A DNA stretch of 44,194 nucleotides from an uncultured Pelagibacteraceae bacterium. Lineage in GTDB: Bacteria > Pseudomonadota > Alphaproteobacteria > Pelagibacterales > Pelagibacteraceae. A program made the position numbers and the translations under genes. Under the pieces are notes generated by a model. It had not been told where the DNA came from. It ran no database searches and saw only the letters and a program-made list of their open reading frames with translations. The stretch covers positions 1 through 44,194 of the forward strand of contig CACHTB010000008.1 in NCBI GenBank assembly GCA_902582735.1, read 5' to 3'. The first letter of the stretch is position 1. Each line of letters starts with the position of its first letter. Positions 31,968 to 41,201 of the stretch are shown here, piece after piece.

Positions 31968-32863
31968 TACTCGTGCCCCTCTGTACTAAAATTATATATT
32001 TTCTCATCAAGCGAGTTATATTTTTCATACTCAACGAGCTCGTATAATCTTTTTCTATTTTGCATTCTATCAATTATATTATTTTGGTGTCCATCGTTAA
32101 AAATAGCACGCAAACCATCCTCTACATTTTTCATAGCTAATCTTTGAGTAGTAACAGGATAGATTACAATATTGTATCCTAAATTTTCTAATTCTTTGAA
32201 GTTAAGTAGTTTTGACTTACCAAATTCAGTCATGTTTGCTAATAAATAACAATCTAAAGATTTTCGTACTTTCTCAAATTCACTTTCATCTTTAAGCGCC
32301 TCAGGGAATACAATTTCTGCACCAGCATCAATATAAGATTTACATCTATCAATCATTTTATCTAATCCTTCAACATTTCTCGCATCGGATCTTGCAATAA
32401 TTTTAAAATTTTTATCTTTCTTTGAGGAAACACATTCTTTTATTTTTTTGGTCATATGCCCACTTGAGATAAGTTCTTTATTATCAAGATGTCCACATCT
32501 TTTTCTCTCAACTTGATCCTCTATATGAACACTTGTAATTCCATAATTTTCGAACGTCTCTATTGTTTTCTTACAAGATTTAAAACCAGTATCTATATCA
32601 ACAACTGTGGGTAAATTTGTTACTCTAGCTATTTGCTCTGAACGTTTGCTTACATCATTTAAGGTAGTAAGACCAATATCTGGATATCCTAAATCATTCG
32701 ACATTACTCCACCAGAGACATAAACTCCGTCATATCCTATCTCTTCAATTAATTTTGCAGTAAGGGGATTATAAGCACCTGGCATTCTTAATATTTTTTT
32801 TGACTTAAGTTTATTGTCAAAATCAATTCTTTTTTGCTCAGCTTTTTTTTCAATAAAATGCAT
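31967..32863 (-). CDS. prpB: 2-methylisocitrate lyase
   Basis: Cleaves 2-methylisocitrate to pyruvate and succinate, the last step of the methylcitrate cycle. The 298-residue protein belongs to the isocitrate lyase/PEP mutase superfamily: MPGAYNPLTAKLIEEIGYDGVYVSGG near the start, VVDIDTGF for metal binding, HIEDQVERKRCGHLDNK with the signature KRCGH that holds the catalytic cysteine, and ARSDARNVEGLD. Its start overlaps the prpD stop by one base, and its stop overlaps the prpC start by one base, a tightly coupled operon. Confidence 0.95.
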   Translation of the reverse strand: MHFIEKKAEQKRIDFDNKLKSKKILRMPGAYNPLTAKLIEEIGYDGVYVSGGVMSNDLGYPDIGLTTLNDVSKRSEQIARVTNLPTVVDIDTGFKSCKKTIETFENYGITSVHIEDQVERKRCGHLDNKELISSGHMTKKIKECVSSKKDKNFKIIARSDARNVEGLDKMIDRCKSYIDAGAEIVFPEALKDESEFEKVRKSLDCYLLANMTEFGKSKLLNFKELENLGYNIVIYPVTTQRLAMKNVEDGLRAIFNDGHQNNIIDRMQNRKRLYELVEYEKYNSLDEKIYNFSTEGHE

Positions 32864-34365
32864 TAAAAAATTCCTGCTTTATTATTCCTTCTAAGAAATT
32901 TTTTACCTATCTCAATATTCAGTTTATCCAGTTGACCATTTTTCAAATTTTTACAGTTTTGAACATCTTTTAAAAACCTTTCAGATTCTTTCTTTGAAAT
33001 TACTTTGTCTGTTAAAATATGAAACTTATTTATGTAATTTTCTCTTTTAAATGGTCTAGCACCATATGGATGAGCATCAGCTCTATCTAATTCCTCTGTG
33101 TATTTTTTACCATTTTTCATGGTGATTATTACTTTAGCCCCGAATGATTTATTTTTGGGATCTGGATCGTGATATTTTTTTGTCCATTTTTTATCTTCGT
33201 GAGTTTTAATTGATTTCCAGATTTTTATTGTACTTTTTTTTTTAGCTCTTGCTTTCGTATAAGACTTTACATGATGCCAATTACCATCTTCTAATGCGAC
33301 AGCAAAAATATACATAATCGAGTGATCTAAAGTTTCTCTACTTGCATTTGGATCCATTTTTTGTGGATCGTTTGCGCCTGTTCCAATAACATAATGTGTA
33401 TGGTGACTTGTATATATATCAATCTTATTTATATTTCTTAAATCTGTAATCCTATTATTAAATTTTTTTGCAATATCTATCAAAGCTTGAGCCTGATATT
33501 CTGCTGAATACTCTTTGGTATATGTTTCAAGTATAGCTTTTTTTATCTCATTTTTTTTTGGAAGAGGCACAAAATATTTTGCATTTTTGCCATCTAATAT
33601 TCTAGCAATAACACTATCTTCTCCTTCGTAAATTGGGCTGGGGGCACCTTCGCCTCTCATTGTTCTATCTACTGCTTCTATACCAAGTTTCCCTGCATGT
33701 GCCGGTGCATAAGCTTTCCAACTTGAAATTTCTCCTTTTCTCGATTGTCTTGTAGAAATTGTTACGTGAAGTGCTTGCTGCACAGCTTGATAAATTGTTT
33801 CAGTCTTTAAATTTAGCATTGAACCAATTCCTGCAGCCACACTTGGTCCAAGATGAGCTATATGATCTACTTTATATTTATGTAAGCAAATTGCTTTAAC
33901 TAAATTAACTTGAACTTCATAAGCAGTAATTATTCCTTTTAATAAATCTTTACCATTTTTTTTCAATTGTTGTGCTACAGCAATCAAAGGTGGAATATTG
34001 TCACCAGGATGGCTGTAATCAGCAGCTAAGAAAGTGTCATGAAAATCTAATTCTCTGACGGCAGTCCCGTTTGCCCATGCAGCCCATTCACAATCAAATT
34101 TTACTTTTGAGTTCACTCCAAAAAGAGTTGCACCATTTTTTCTTTTATGTGCTAATGCCATCTCTCTAGCAGAAATTACTGGAGGTCTATTTAAAGACGC
34201 TATTGCAACTGATGCATTATCAATAATTCTATTAATAACCATATCAATTGCATGATTATCTAATTTTGCATTATCACTTGCTATTTCAGCAATTTTCCAT
34301 GCGAGTTGATTTTTTTTATTTATTTTAATTTTTGATGGGTAAACTTTTACTAAGTGTCTGATCAT
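32863..34365 (-). CDS. prpD: 2-methylcitrate dehydratase (MmgE/PrpD family)
   Basis: A 500-residue PrpD-family enzyme that dehydrates 2-methylcitrate to 2-methylaconitate. Family marks are the LDFHDTFLAADYSHPGDNIPP stretch (about 105-125), the KAYAPAHAGKLGIEAVDRT region, RGEGAPSPIYEGEDSV and a C-terminal DRADAHPYGARPFKREN. A separate aconitase would hydrate the product, as in the PrpD-type pathway that needs no AcnD. The gene leads the prpD-prpB-prpC set. No propionyl-CoA synthetase or PrpR regulator is beside it, so propionyl-CoA presumably comes from amino-acid or other catabolism elsewhere. Confidence 0.93.
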   Translation of the reverse strand: MIRHLVKVYPSKIKINKKNQLAWKIAEIASDNAKLDNHAIDMVINRIIDNASVAIASLNRPPVISAREMALAHKRKNGATLFGVNSKVKFDCEWAAWANGTAVRELDFHDTFLAADYSHPGDNIPPLIAVAQQLKKNGKDLLKGIITAYEVQVNLVKAICLHKYKVDHIAHLGPSVAAGIGSMLNLKTETIYQAVQQALHVTISTRQSRKGEISSWKAYAPAHAGKLGIEAVDRTMRGEGAPSPIYEGEDSVIARILDGKNAKYFVPLPKKNEIKKAILETYTKEYSAEYQAQALIDIAKKFNNRITDLRNINKIDIYTSHHTHYVIGTGANDPQKMDPNASRETLDHSIMYIFAVALEDGNWHHVKSYTKARAKKKSTIKIWKSIKTHEDKKWTKKYHDPDPKNKSFGAKVIITMKNGKKYTEELDRADAHPYGARPFKRENYINKFHILTDKVISKKESERFLKDVQNCKNLKNGQLDKLNIEIGKKFLRRNNKAGIF

Positions 34366-34407
34366 ATTGAGAAAATTAAATACCTTTAACGCATGTTTTA
34401 ATCAATA

Positions 34408-35094
34408 TTAATCTATTAGATATTTATTAATGATTTCCTCGATTCCATCATAATTCTTTATTAAATAATCGTGATGAATATCAGAAACTTTCTTATCAGT
34501 GTAACCATCCTCTAGAAGTATAAATGGTATTTTAGCAGCTTTTGCGGACTCAGCATCAGTTTCACTATCTCCAATCATAATACTTTTTTTTACATCACCC
34601 TGTAGAATTTCTATTACATTTGTAAGGTGTCTTGGATCAGGTTTGCAGTAATCGAATGTATTGCTTCCTGCAACATACTCAAAGTAATCGTATATTTTTA
34701 TCTCCTTTAACAAATTAATAGCTAAATCTTCTTGTTTATTAGTGCATATGCCCATTTGAATATTATTTTTCTTCGACCAATCTAAAAACTCTTTTGCACC
34801 TTTTATTAATTTACTTTCTATGGCAATATTTTTTCCATAATAATCAATAAACTCTTTGACCATTTGTTTTTTTATTTTTTCATCAATAACCTTACTAAAT
34901 TCTTTTTTGGCTTGTCCCCAAATAGATCTACCAATCATTACTGATGCACCCTTGCCAGCAAGATTTCGAATATCTTCTGTAGTTTTTGTTTCATAACCAA
35001 ATTTTTTCATTACGTGATTGTGTGCATTCATTAAATCTGGAGCTGAGTCTACAAGAGTCCCATCTAAATCAAAAAGAATTGTAAGTTTTTGCAT
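34408..35094 (-). CDS. gph: HAD-family phosphatase, phosphoglycolate phosphatase-like
   Basis: A 228-residue haloacid dehalogenase hydrolase. Motif I is LFDLDGTLVDSAPDLMNAHN (residues 7-26, Asp nucleophile and general acid), motif II is ICTNKQ, and motifs III/IV are KPDPRHL and MIGDSETDAESAKAAKIPFI. The LVDSAPDL form and length fit Gph, which dephosphorylates 2-phosphoglycolate made by DNA repair; other small sugar phosphates are possible. It is 42 bases upstream of prpD on the same strand and might be cotranscribed with the prp genes, though no functional link is obvious. It diverges from the glmU-like gene. Confidence 0.82.
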   Translation of the reverse strand: MQKLTILFDLDGTLVDSAPDLMNAHNHVMKKFGYETKTTEDIRNLAGKGASVMIGRSIWGQAKKEFSKVIDEKIKKQMVKEFIDYYGKNIAIESKLIKGAKEFLDWSKKNNIQMGICTNKQEDLAINLLKEIKIYDYFEYVAGSNTFDYCKPDPRHLTNVIEILQGDVKKSIMIGDSETDAESAKAAKIPFILLEDGYTDKKVSDIHHDYLIKNYDGIEEIINKYLID

Positions 35095-35163
35095 AAATTT
35101 AGTTTTTTTAAGAAATAAATTGTGAATTAATTAAAACAAAACCTAAATATATACAATGATTAT

Positions 35164-35784
35164 ATGCCTAAGAAAAATTTAAAAATTGAGCAAGATAAAC
35201 TTAGAGAAAAATTTTTAAAAAAAGGTATTAAAATGATAGCTCCTGAAACAATTTTTTTTTCTAAAGAAACAATTCTTGGTAAAAATGTAACAATAGAACC
35301 TTATGTTGTATTTTCTAAAAAAGTTAAAATCGGAAACAATGTTATAGTAAAATCATTTTCCCATCTCGAAGGTGTTATTGTTGAGAATAATGTGGAAATT
35401 GGACCATATGCAAGAATTAGACCCGAGGTAACAATTCAAAGAGGTTCAAAAATTGGAAACTTTGTTGAAATTAAAAAAAGTAATATAGGCAAAAATTCTA
35501 AAGTTAATCATCTTTCATATATAGGAGACACAACTATTGGTAAAAATGTAAATATCGGAGCTGGTACGATTACATGTAATTATGATGGGGTTAAGAAAAG
35601 TAAAACAAATATTAAAGATGGAGTATTTATCGGTTCTAATTCTTCATTAGTTGCACCAGTCACGATTAATAAAAGCAGCATTGTTGGTGCGAGTTCGGTT
35701 ATAACAAAAGATGTATTGCCAAAAAGTCTTGCTTTAACCAGATCAAATCAAATAACAATTAAAAATTATAAAAGAAAAAAATAA
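35164..35784 (+). CDS. glmU: Stand-alone GlmU acetyltransferase domain (glucosamine-1-phosphate N-acetyltransferase)
   Basis: A 206-residue left-handed beta-helix protein equal to the C-terminal half of GlmU, which acetylates glucosamine 1-phosphate. The match runs from the linker helix ([20 protein letters not shown]) through the hexapeptide repeats to [35 protein letters not shown] with the catalytic histidine (His116), and [13 protein letters not shown]. The N-terminal uridyltransferase domain of about 230 residues is missing, and only 69 bases separate this gene from its divergent neighbour, so it is not an interrupted copy. A separate uridylyltransferase must supply UDP-GlcNAc. The next gene, glmS, follows at once and makes the precursor. 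Confidence 0.88.
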   Translation: MPKKNLKIEQDKLREKFLKKGIKMIAPETIFFSKETILGKNVTIEPYVVFSKKVKIGNNVIVKSFSHLEGVIVENNVEIGPYARIRPEVTIQRGSKIGNFVEIKKSNIGKNSKVNHLSYIGDTTIGKNVNIGAGTITCNYDGVKKSKTNIKDGVFIGSNSSLVAPVTINKSSIVGASSVITKDVLPKSLALTRSNQITIKNYKRKK

Positions 35785-37605
35785 ATGTGTGGGATAGTAG
35801 GTATAACAAGCTCTAAAGAGGTCACCTCTAGAATTATAGGATCATTGAAAAAACTTGAATATAGAGGGTATGATTCTGCAGGTATAGCAACAATATCTGA
35901 AAATAATATTAATGAAGTAAAGTGCGAAGGAAGGGTAAATGAACTAGAAAAAAAAGTTAATCAAATAAACTTATCAGGCACAATAGGCATTGGTCACGTT
36001 AGATGGGCAACTCATGGAAAACCAAGTACAATTAATGCTCATCCTCATTCCTCTGAAAATGTTTCAGTCGTACACAATGGTATTATTGAAAATGCCACTA
36101 TTCTTAAAAAAATATTAGAAAAAAAAGGTTGTAAATTTAAATCGCAAACAGATACTGAGGTAATAGTTCACTTAGTAACTGATTATTTAAAAAATAATAA
36201 TCTCAAAGATACAATTATTAAGGTTCTTAAGAAATTACATGGAAGTTTTGCATTAGGTATCATTTTTAAAGATCAACCAGATTTAATTATTGGCGCAAGA
36301 AGAGGGTCCCCTTTAGCCGTAGGCTACGGTCCTGATGAACACTATTTAGGATCTGATTCTTACGCCCTTAAATCAATGACAAATAAGATTTCATATTTAA
36401 ATGATGGTGAGTTTTGTATTTTAAAAAAAGATCAGGTTGAATTTTTTGATTCAGATGGAGTTAAAACAAATAAAGAAGTTTTAAATCTATCAAAAGATGA
36501 GCAAAACTATGAAAAAGGTCAATACAAATATTTTATGGCAAAAGAAATAGACGAACAACCAGTAACAATTAAAAATTGCATAAATGAATATATAGATAAA
36601 CATAATAATGAAATAAATATTTATAATTTTCCATGGAAAATAACTGATATCTCTTCAGTTGTACTAATAGGATGTGGCACTGCTTATCATTCTTGCTTAG
36701 TTGCAAAGTATTGGTTTGAACAGAACACAAATATGGATGTTTCTGTAGACATCGCATCTGAATTCAGATACAGAAAAATAAAGTTTAAACAAAACGCTCT
36801 GTATATATTTGTTTCTCAATCTGGAGAGACGGCAGATACATTTGCAGCACTTGATTTGTGCAAGAAAAACGAGGTTAAAACCTGCGCGATTGTTAATGTT
36901 GTCGAGAGCTCAATTGCAAGAGATGCAGATTTAGTCTTGCCAATTCATTGTGGACCAGAAATTGGTGTTGCCTCTACTAAAGCCTTTTTAGGTCAAATGC
37001 TTGTGCTATACTTGCTTTGTACAAAGATTTCTTACGAACAAAAAACAATTATAAAAAAAATATATCAAAATAAAATTAAGGATTTGTTGTCACTTTCTAA
37101 ATGTACGAAAGAAACATTAAATACAGACAACAAAATCCACAATTTAGGAAAAGATTTTGCTAATTCCAAAGGATCAATGTTTTTAGGAAGAGGTTATTCG
37201 TATCCAATTGCTCTTGAAGGCGCTCTAAAACTAAAAGAACTTGCTTACGTACACGCTGAAGGGTATCCAGCTGGTGAAATGAAACATGGCCCGTTAGCAC
37301 TTATAGAAGAAGGTATGCCAGTCGTTGTAATTGCACCAAGAGATGAACATTACAAAAAAACTATTTCAAACATGCAAGAAGTTATATCAAGAGGCGCCAA
37401 GGTATTACTTATAACCAATAAGAGTACTGATGAAATTTTTTCTGAAAATATTTGGGAGCAAATTGAAGTTGAAAATATATCTGACGAACTACTTCCTTTT
37501 TTAACTACAATCCCTTTACAAAAATTAGCTTATTACTCTGCTTTAGATAAAGGTTTTGATATTGATAAACCTAGAAATCTTGCTAAATCAGTCACTGTTG
37601 AATAA
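35785..37605 (+). CDS. glmS: Glutamine-fructose-6-phosphate aminotransferase (isomerizing)
   Basis: GlmS makes glucosamine 6-phosphate from fructose 6-phosphate and glutamine, the entry to peptidoglycan and LPS amino sugars. The 606-residue protein is full length. It begins MCGIVGI, with the catalytic cysteine as residue 2, and the class II amidotransferase domain (2 to about 220) includes RWATHGKPSTINAHPH and VVHNGIIEN. Two SIS sugar-isomerase domains follow (about 280-420, with VLIGCGTAYHS and SQSGETADT; about 455-600, with GRGYSYPIALEGALKLKELAYVHAE). It ends KPRNLAKSVTVE as usual. It starts directly after the glmU-like stop. Confidence 0.97.
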   Translation: MCGIVGITSSKEVTSRIIGSLKKLEYRGYDSAGIATISENNINEVKCEGRVNELEKKVNQINLSGTIGIGHVRWATHGKPSTINAHPHSSENVSVVHNGIIENATILKKILEKKGCKFKSQTDTEVIVHLVTDYLKNNNLKDTIIKVLKKLHGSFALGIIFKDQPDLIIGARRGSPLAVGYGPDEHYLGSDSYALKSMTNKISYLNDGEFCILKKDQVEFFDSDGVKTNKEVLNLSKDEQNYEKGQYKYFMAKEIDEQPVTIKNCINEYIDKHNNEINIYNFPWKITDISSVVLIGCGTAYHSCLVAKYWFEQNTNMDVSVDIASEFRYRKIKFKQNALYIFVSQSGETADTFAALDLCKKNEVKTCAIVNVVESSIARDADLVLPIHCGPEIGVASTKAFLGQMLVLYLLCTKISYEQKTIIKKIYQNKIKDLLSLSKCTKETLNTDNKIHNLGKDFANSKGSMFLGRGYSYPIALEGALKLKELAYVHAEGYPAGEMKHGPLALIEEGMPVVVIAPRDEHYKKTISNMQEVISRGAKVLLITNKSTDEIFSENIWEQIEVENISDELLPFLTTIPLQKLAYYSALDKGFDIDKPRNLAKSVTVE

Positions 37606-37639
37606 TTAGTAAAGTCTGTTAAAACAATTTCAAGTTGAA

Positions 37640-39019
37640 ATGAAAAATTGGAAAATAAATAGCTGGAGAAAATATCCTGTAAAACATCAACCTATATATG
37701 ATGATGAAAAGGAATTAGACGTTGTTCTAAACAAGTTAAAAACTTTTCCTCCTTTAGTTTTTGCAGGTGAAACACGACATTTAAAAAATCAATTATCAGA
37801 AGTAGTTGATGGTAAAGCTTTTCTTTTACAGGGAGGAGATTGTGCAGAGAGTTTTGCGGAATTTCATCCAGATAATATTAGAGATACGTTTAAAGTCATA
37901 CTTCAGATGTCTTTAGTTTTAACTTATTCTGCATCATTACCGGTAGTGAAACTAGGTAGAATTGCTGGACAGTTTTCAAAACCTAGAAGTGCTCCTACAG
38001 AGAAACAGGGTGACAAAGAATTACCAAGCTATCTAGGTGACAACATCAATGCAATTGACTTTAATGAGAAAGCTAGAAGACCTGATCCAAAGAGATTATT
38101 TAAAGCATATTCTCAATCAGCATCAACATTAAATCTTTTGCGTGCTTTTTCAAAAGGTGGATTTGCTGATTTAAATAAAGTTCACCTATGGAATTTAGAT
38201 TACATTAAGAAGAGCCCACAATCGAAAAAATTTAAAGAATTAGAAGATAAAATTGCTGATGCATTAGCTTTTATGGAAGCGTGTGGAATTACATCAGATT
38301 TTAATAACAGGCTATATACAGTTAACTTTTGGACATCCCATGAAGCTCTGCATTTACCATTTGAGGAAAGCATGACAAGGGTAGATTCTACAACCGGTGA
38401 GTATCATGATACTTCTGCTCACTTTGTATGGATTGGTGATAGAACAAGACAATTAGATGGTGGACACGTTGAGTTTTGTAGAGGGATAGAAAACCCTATT
38501 GGTATTAAATGTGGACCAACGTCAAAACCAGATGAAATTGCTAAAATTTGTGAAGCAATTAATCCAAAAAACGAAAAAGGAAAAATAACTTTAATTTCTA
38601 GATTTGGTCATCAAAATGTAGAGAAATTTTTACCAAAATTAATAAGAGGAATTAAAAAAGAGGGATTAAATGTTCTATGGTCATGTGATCCTTGTCATGG
38701 CAACACAATAAAAGCGTCAACGGGATTTAAGACAAGACCATTCAATGATGTAGTTAAGGAAGTTAAAAATGTTTTTGCAGTTCATCAAGCAGAGGGCTCA
38801 TACGCTGGTGGGTTGCATGTTGAGATGACTGGTCAAGATGTGACAGAGTGTACAGGTGGAGCAAAAAAAATATCTGATACCGATTTATCAAGTAGATATC
38901 ATACGCACTGTGATCCAAGATTAAACTCTGATCAAGCTATTGAATTAGCATTTTTAATTTCAGATGAGATAAAAAAGAATAGTTTGTATTCCAAATCTGC
39001 AATTAAAGCGGCATCTTAA
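37640..39019 (+). CDS. 3-deoxy-7-phosphoheptulonate synthase, class II
   Basis: DAHP synthase condenses PEP and erythrose 4-phosphate, the first step to aromatic amino acids. The 459-residue protein is of the class II (plant-type) family, unrelated in sequence to E. coli AroF/G/H. Landmarks are FLLQGGDCAESFAEF near 60-75 (metal-binding cysteine), VKLGRIAGQFSKPRSAPTE, DPKRLFKAYSQSASTLNLLR, the FWTSHEALHLPFEE region, and GIKCGPTSKP. The gene stands in a run of core biosynthetic genes, 34 bases after glmS, with no leader peptide or attenuator visible in the gap. Start is the ATG at 37640. Confidence 0.95.
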   Translation: MKNWKINSWRKYPVKHQPIYDDEKELDVVLNKLKTFPPLVFAGETRHLKNQLSEVVDGKAFLLQGGDCAESFAEFHPDNIRDTFKVILQMSLVLTYSASLPVVKLGRIAGQFSKPRSAPTEKQGDKELPSYLGDNINAIDFNEKARRPDPKRLFKAYSQSASTLNLLRAFSKGGFADLNKVHLWNLDYIKKSPQSKKFKELEDKIADALAFMEACGITSDFNNRLYTVNFWTSHEALHLPFEESMTRVDSTTGEYHDTSAHFVWIGDRTRQLDGGHVEFCRGIENPIGIKCGPTSKPDEIAKICEAINPKNEKGKITLISRFGHQNVEKFLPKLIRGIKKEGLNVLWSCDPCHGNTIKASTGFKTRPFNDVVKEVKNVFAVHQAEGSYAGGLHVEMTGQDVTECTGGAKKISDTDLSSRYHTHCDPRLNSDQAIELAFLISDEIKKNSLYSKSAIKAAS

Positions 39020-39056
39020 CCGTTTAATAATATAATTTTATTTCTATATTTACTTT

Positions 39057-39794
39057 ATGAACCCCAAAGACAAAGTTGATCATATCAAAAATTGGATCTT
39101 AAATTACGTAAATTCTATGCCAAATAAAGCCAAGTCATTGGTAATTGGTATTTCAGGTGGAATAGACTCTTCAGTATCTAGCACATTAAGTGCAATGACA
39201 GGCCTAAAAACAATAGTTTTATCTATGCCAATTAAACAAAAATCAGCGCAACACGATTTAAGTTTAGCACATCAAGACTGGTTAAAAAAAAAATTTAGTA
39301 ATGTAGAAGGTCATACATTAGAACTTGATAGTTTGTTTAAATCATTTGAGGGAACATTAAATAGCTTCGAAAATGAACATGGTATGGCAAATTCAAGAGC
39401 AAGATTAAGGATGACAACACTATACCAAGTTGCTGCAGCAAATAGTGGAATAGTTGTTGGAACTGGAAATAAAGTAGAAGATTTTGGAGTAGGTTTTTAT
39501 ACAAAATATGGTGATGGAGGCGTTGATATTTCTCCAATAGCAGATTGTAACAAAACAGAAGTGTGGGAACTTGGAAAAGAACTTGGGATATTAAAAGAAA
39601 TTATAGAAGCCCCTCCAACAGATGGTTTGTGGGATGATGGACGTACTGACGAAGGTCAGCTTGGCTTAAGTTATAAAGAGCTCGAAGAAGCAATGGAAAA
39701 TGAAAACTCTATAAATAGAGAGAAATATAATTCAATAAGAAGAACAAATTTGCATAAAATGGAACCAATTCCAGTATGCAAAATTCCAAATTAA
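39057..39794 (+). CDS. nadE: NAD synthetase, ammonia-dependent type
   Basis: Converts nicotinate adenine dinucleotide to NAD in the last step of NAD synthesis. The 245-residue protein holds only the synthetase domain: the ATP-pyrophosphatase P-loop VIGISGGIDSSVSS (about 28-41), SRARLRMTTLYQVA, VVGTGNKVEDFGVGFYTKYGDGGVDISPI, and the C-terminal PPTDGLWDDGRTDEGQLG. There is no N-terminal nitrilase/glutaminase domain, so ammonia is the expected nitrogen source unless a separate amidase supplies it. It lies 37 bases after the DAHP synthase gene; a TATAAT at 39031-39036 is a possible promoter element without a good -35. Confidence 0.95.
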   Translation: MNPKDKVDHIKNWILNYVNSMPNKAKSLVIGISGGIDSSVSSTLSAMTGLKTIVLSMPIKQKSAQHDLSLAHQDWLKKKFSNVEGHTLELDSLFKSFEGTLNSFENEHGMANSRARLRMTTLYQVAAANSGIVVGTGNKVEDFGVGFYTKYGDGGVDISPIADCNKTEVWELGKELGILKEIIEAPPTDGLWDDGRTDEGQLGLSYKELEEAMENENSINREKYNSIRRTNLHKMEPIPVCKIPN

Positions 39795-39839
39795 TCAAAT
39801 AGATTCACAAATCTATAATTTAAGTATATTCCTAGTTGA

Positions 39840-41201
39840 ATGGGTAAAGATATATTTTTAACTAATAGCCTCGACAATAAGAAGAATAAATTTATACCCA
39901 AAAATGAAAAATCAGTGGGTATGTATGTTTGTGGACCAACTGTATATGACGATCCACACATAGGAAATGCAAGACCTTTAGTTATTTTTGATATTCTCTT
40001 TAAAGTTTTAAAAACAAAATATGGTTCTAATTCAGTAAAATACATTAGAAACATTACAGATATAGATGATAAAATTATTAAAGCATCAAATGATAAAAAA
40101 ATTTCTATAAAAGATTTAACTTTAAAAATTACAGAAAATTTTCATGATGACTGTAAATATTTAAAGTGTGAGGAGCCAACAGAAGAACCCAAAGCAACTG
40201 AAAATATAAATCAAATGGTCGATATGATAACTGATTTAGAAAATCAAGGTTATGCCTATTCAAACAATAATCACGTATACTTTGAGGTAAATAAATTTGA
40301 GGATTATGGAAAACTCTCAAATAAAAAATTAGATGAATTAATTGCTGGCTCAAGAGTAGAAGTATCTGAATTTAAGAAAAATCCTGAAGACTTTGTATTG
40401 TGGAAACCATCTACAGATGTAGAACCATCGTGGGATTCACCTTGGGGAAAAGGCAGACCTGGTTGGCATCTAGAGTGCTCAGCGATGTCAAAAAGATACT
40501 TAGGAGATGAATTTGATATTCATGGAGGTGGTAGAGATTTAATATTTCCACACCATGAAAATGAAATAGCACAATCTAGATGTGCAAATGGAACTAGATC
40601 GTTCGCAAATTATTGGGTTCATAATGGATTTATTACTTTATCAAATGAAAAAATGGCTAAATCTCAAGGTAATATTTTAAAAATAAAAGACTTTAAAAAA
40701 AAATACAATGGTCAAATTTTAAGATTAGCATTAATTACTAGTCATTACAGACAAGGACTTGATTGGAATGACAAGTTAATATCAGAGTGTGAGAAGACTT
40801 TAACAAAATGGTACTCTGCACATATTGAAGTTAAGGAAAAAATAACAGTCTCTGAGGATATCTTATCTCCCCTATATGACGACTTAAACACACCGGGTTA
40901 TATTGCGAACTTACACTCTTTATACTCTAAAGCTTCCTCAGGAGCAGACGAGGATAAAAATATTTTTGTAAGTGCTTGTAACTTTATTGGTCTTTTAACA
41001 GACACTAAAGAGGAATGGATGAGTTACAAAAAAAATTCGATAAATATATCTGAGGATGAAATTAGATCTAAAATTGAAGAGAGAAATAAAGCAAGATCTG
41101 ACAAAAATTATGAATTAGCTGATAAAATTAGACAGGATCTTTTAGATAAGGGTATTTTAATTGAAGATAAAGATGGTACAACCTCGTGGAAATTAAAATG
41201 A
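39840..41201 (+). CDS. cysS: Cysteinyl-tRNA synthetase
   Basis: Charges tRNA-Cys with cysteine. The 453-residue class I synthetase shows the zinc-cysteine and HIGH region YVCGPTVYDDPHIGNARPL (about 30-48), the conserved NITDIDDKII, GRPGWHLECSAMS with a zinc cysteine, FDIHGGGRDLIFPHHENEIAQS, and the KMSKS-type loop as KMAKSQGN. The C-terminal anticodon-binding part has EERNKARSDKNYELADKIR. Starts with ATG at 39840. Its stop overlaps the cimA start by four bases (ATGA), a translational coupling of two unrelated genes. Confidence 0.97.
   Translation: MGKDIFLTNSLDNKKNKFIPKNEKSVGMYVCGPTVYDDPHIGNARPLVIFDILFKVLKTKYGSNSVKYIRNITDIDDKIIKASNDKKISIKDLTLKITENFHDDCKYLKCEEPTEEPKATENINQMVDMITDLENQGYAYSNNNHVYFEVNKFEDYGKLSNKKLDELIAGSRVEVSEFKKNPEDFVLWKPSTDVEPSWDSPWGKGRPGWHLECSAMSKRYLGDEFDIHGGGRDLIFPHHENEIAQSRCANGTRSFANYWVHNGFITLSNEKMAKSQGNILKIKDFKKKYNGQILRLALITSHYRQGLDWNDKLISECEKTLTKWYSAHIEVKEKITVSEDILSPLYDDLNTPGYIANLHSLYSKASSGADEDKNIFVSACNFIGLLTDTKEEWMSYKKNSINISEDEIRSKIEERNKARSDKNYELADKIRQDLLDKGILIEDKDGTTSWKLK

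Noticed and set aside
35095..35163. Possibility that the short GlmU is a frameshifted remnant of a full bifunctional gene.
   Set aside because: Only 69 bases separate it from the divergent phosphatase gene, so there is no space for, or trace of, the missing N-terminal domain.
39799..39816. A 7-bp AT-rich hairpin (ATAGATT with AATCTAT) between nadE and cysS.
   Set aside because: The stem is short and all but two pairs are A-T, no U-tract follows, and it coincides with a TATAAT; in sequence this AT-rich it could be chance.
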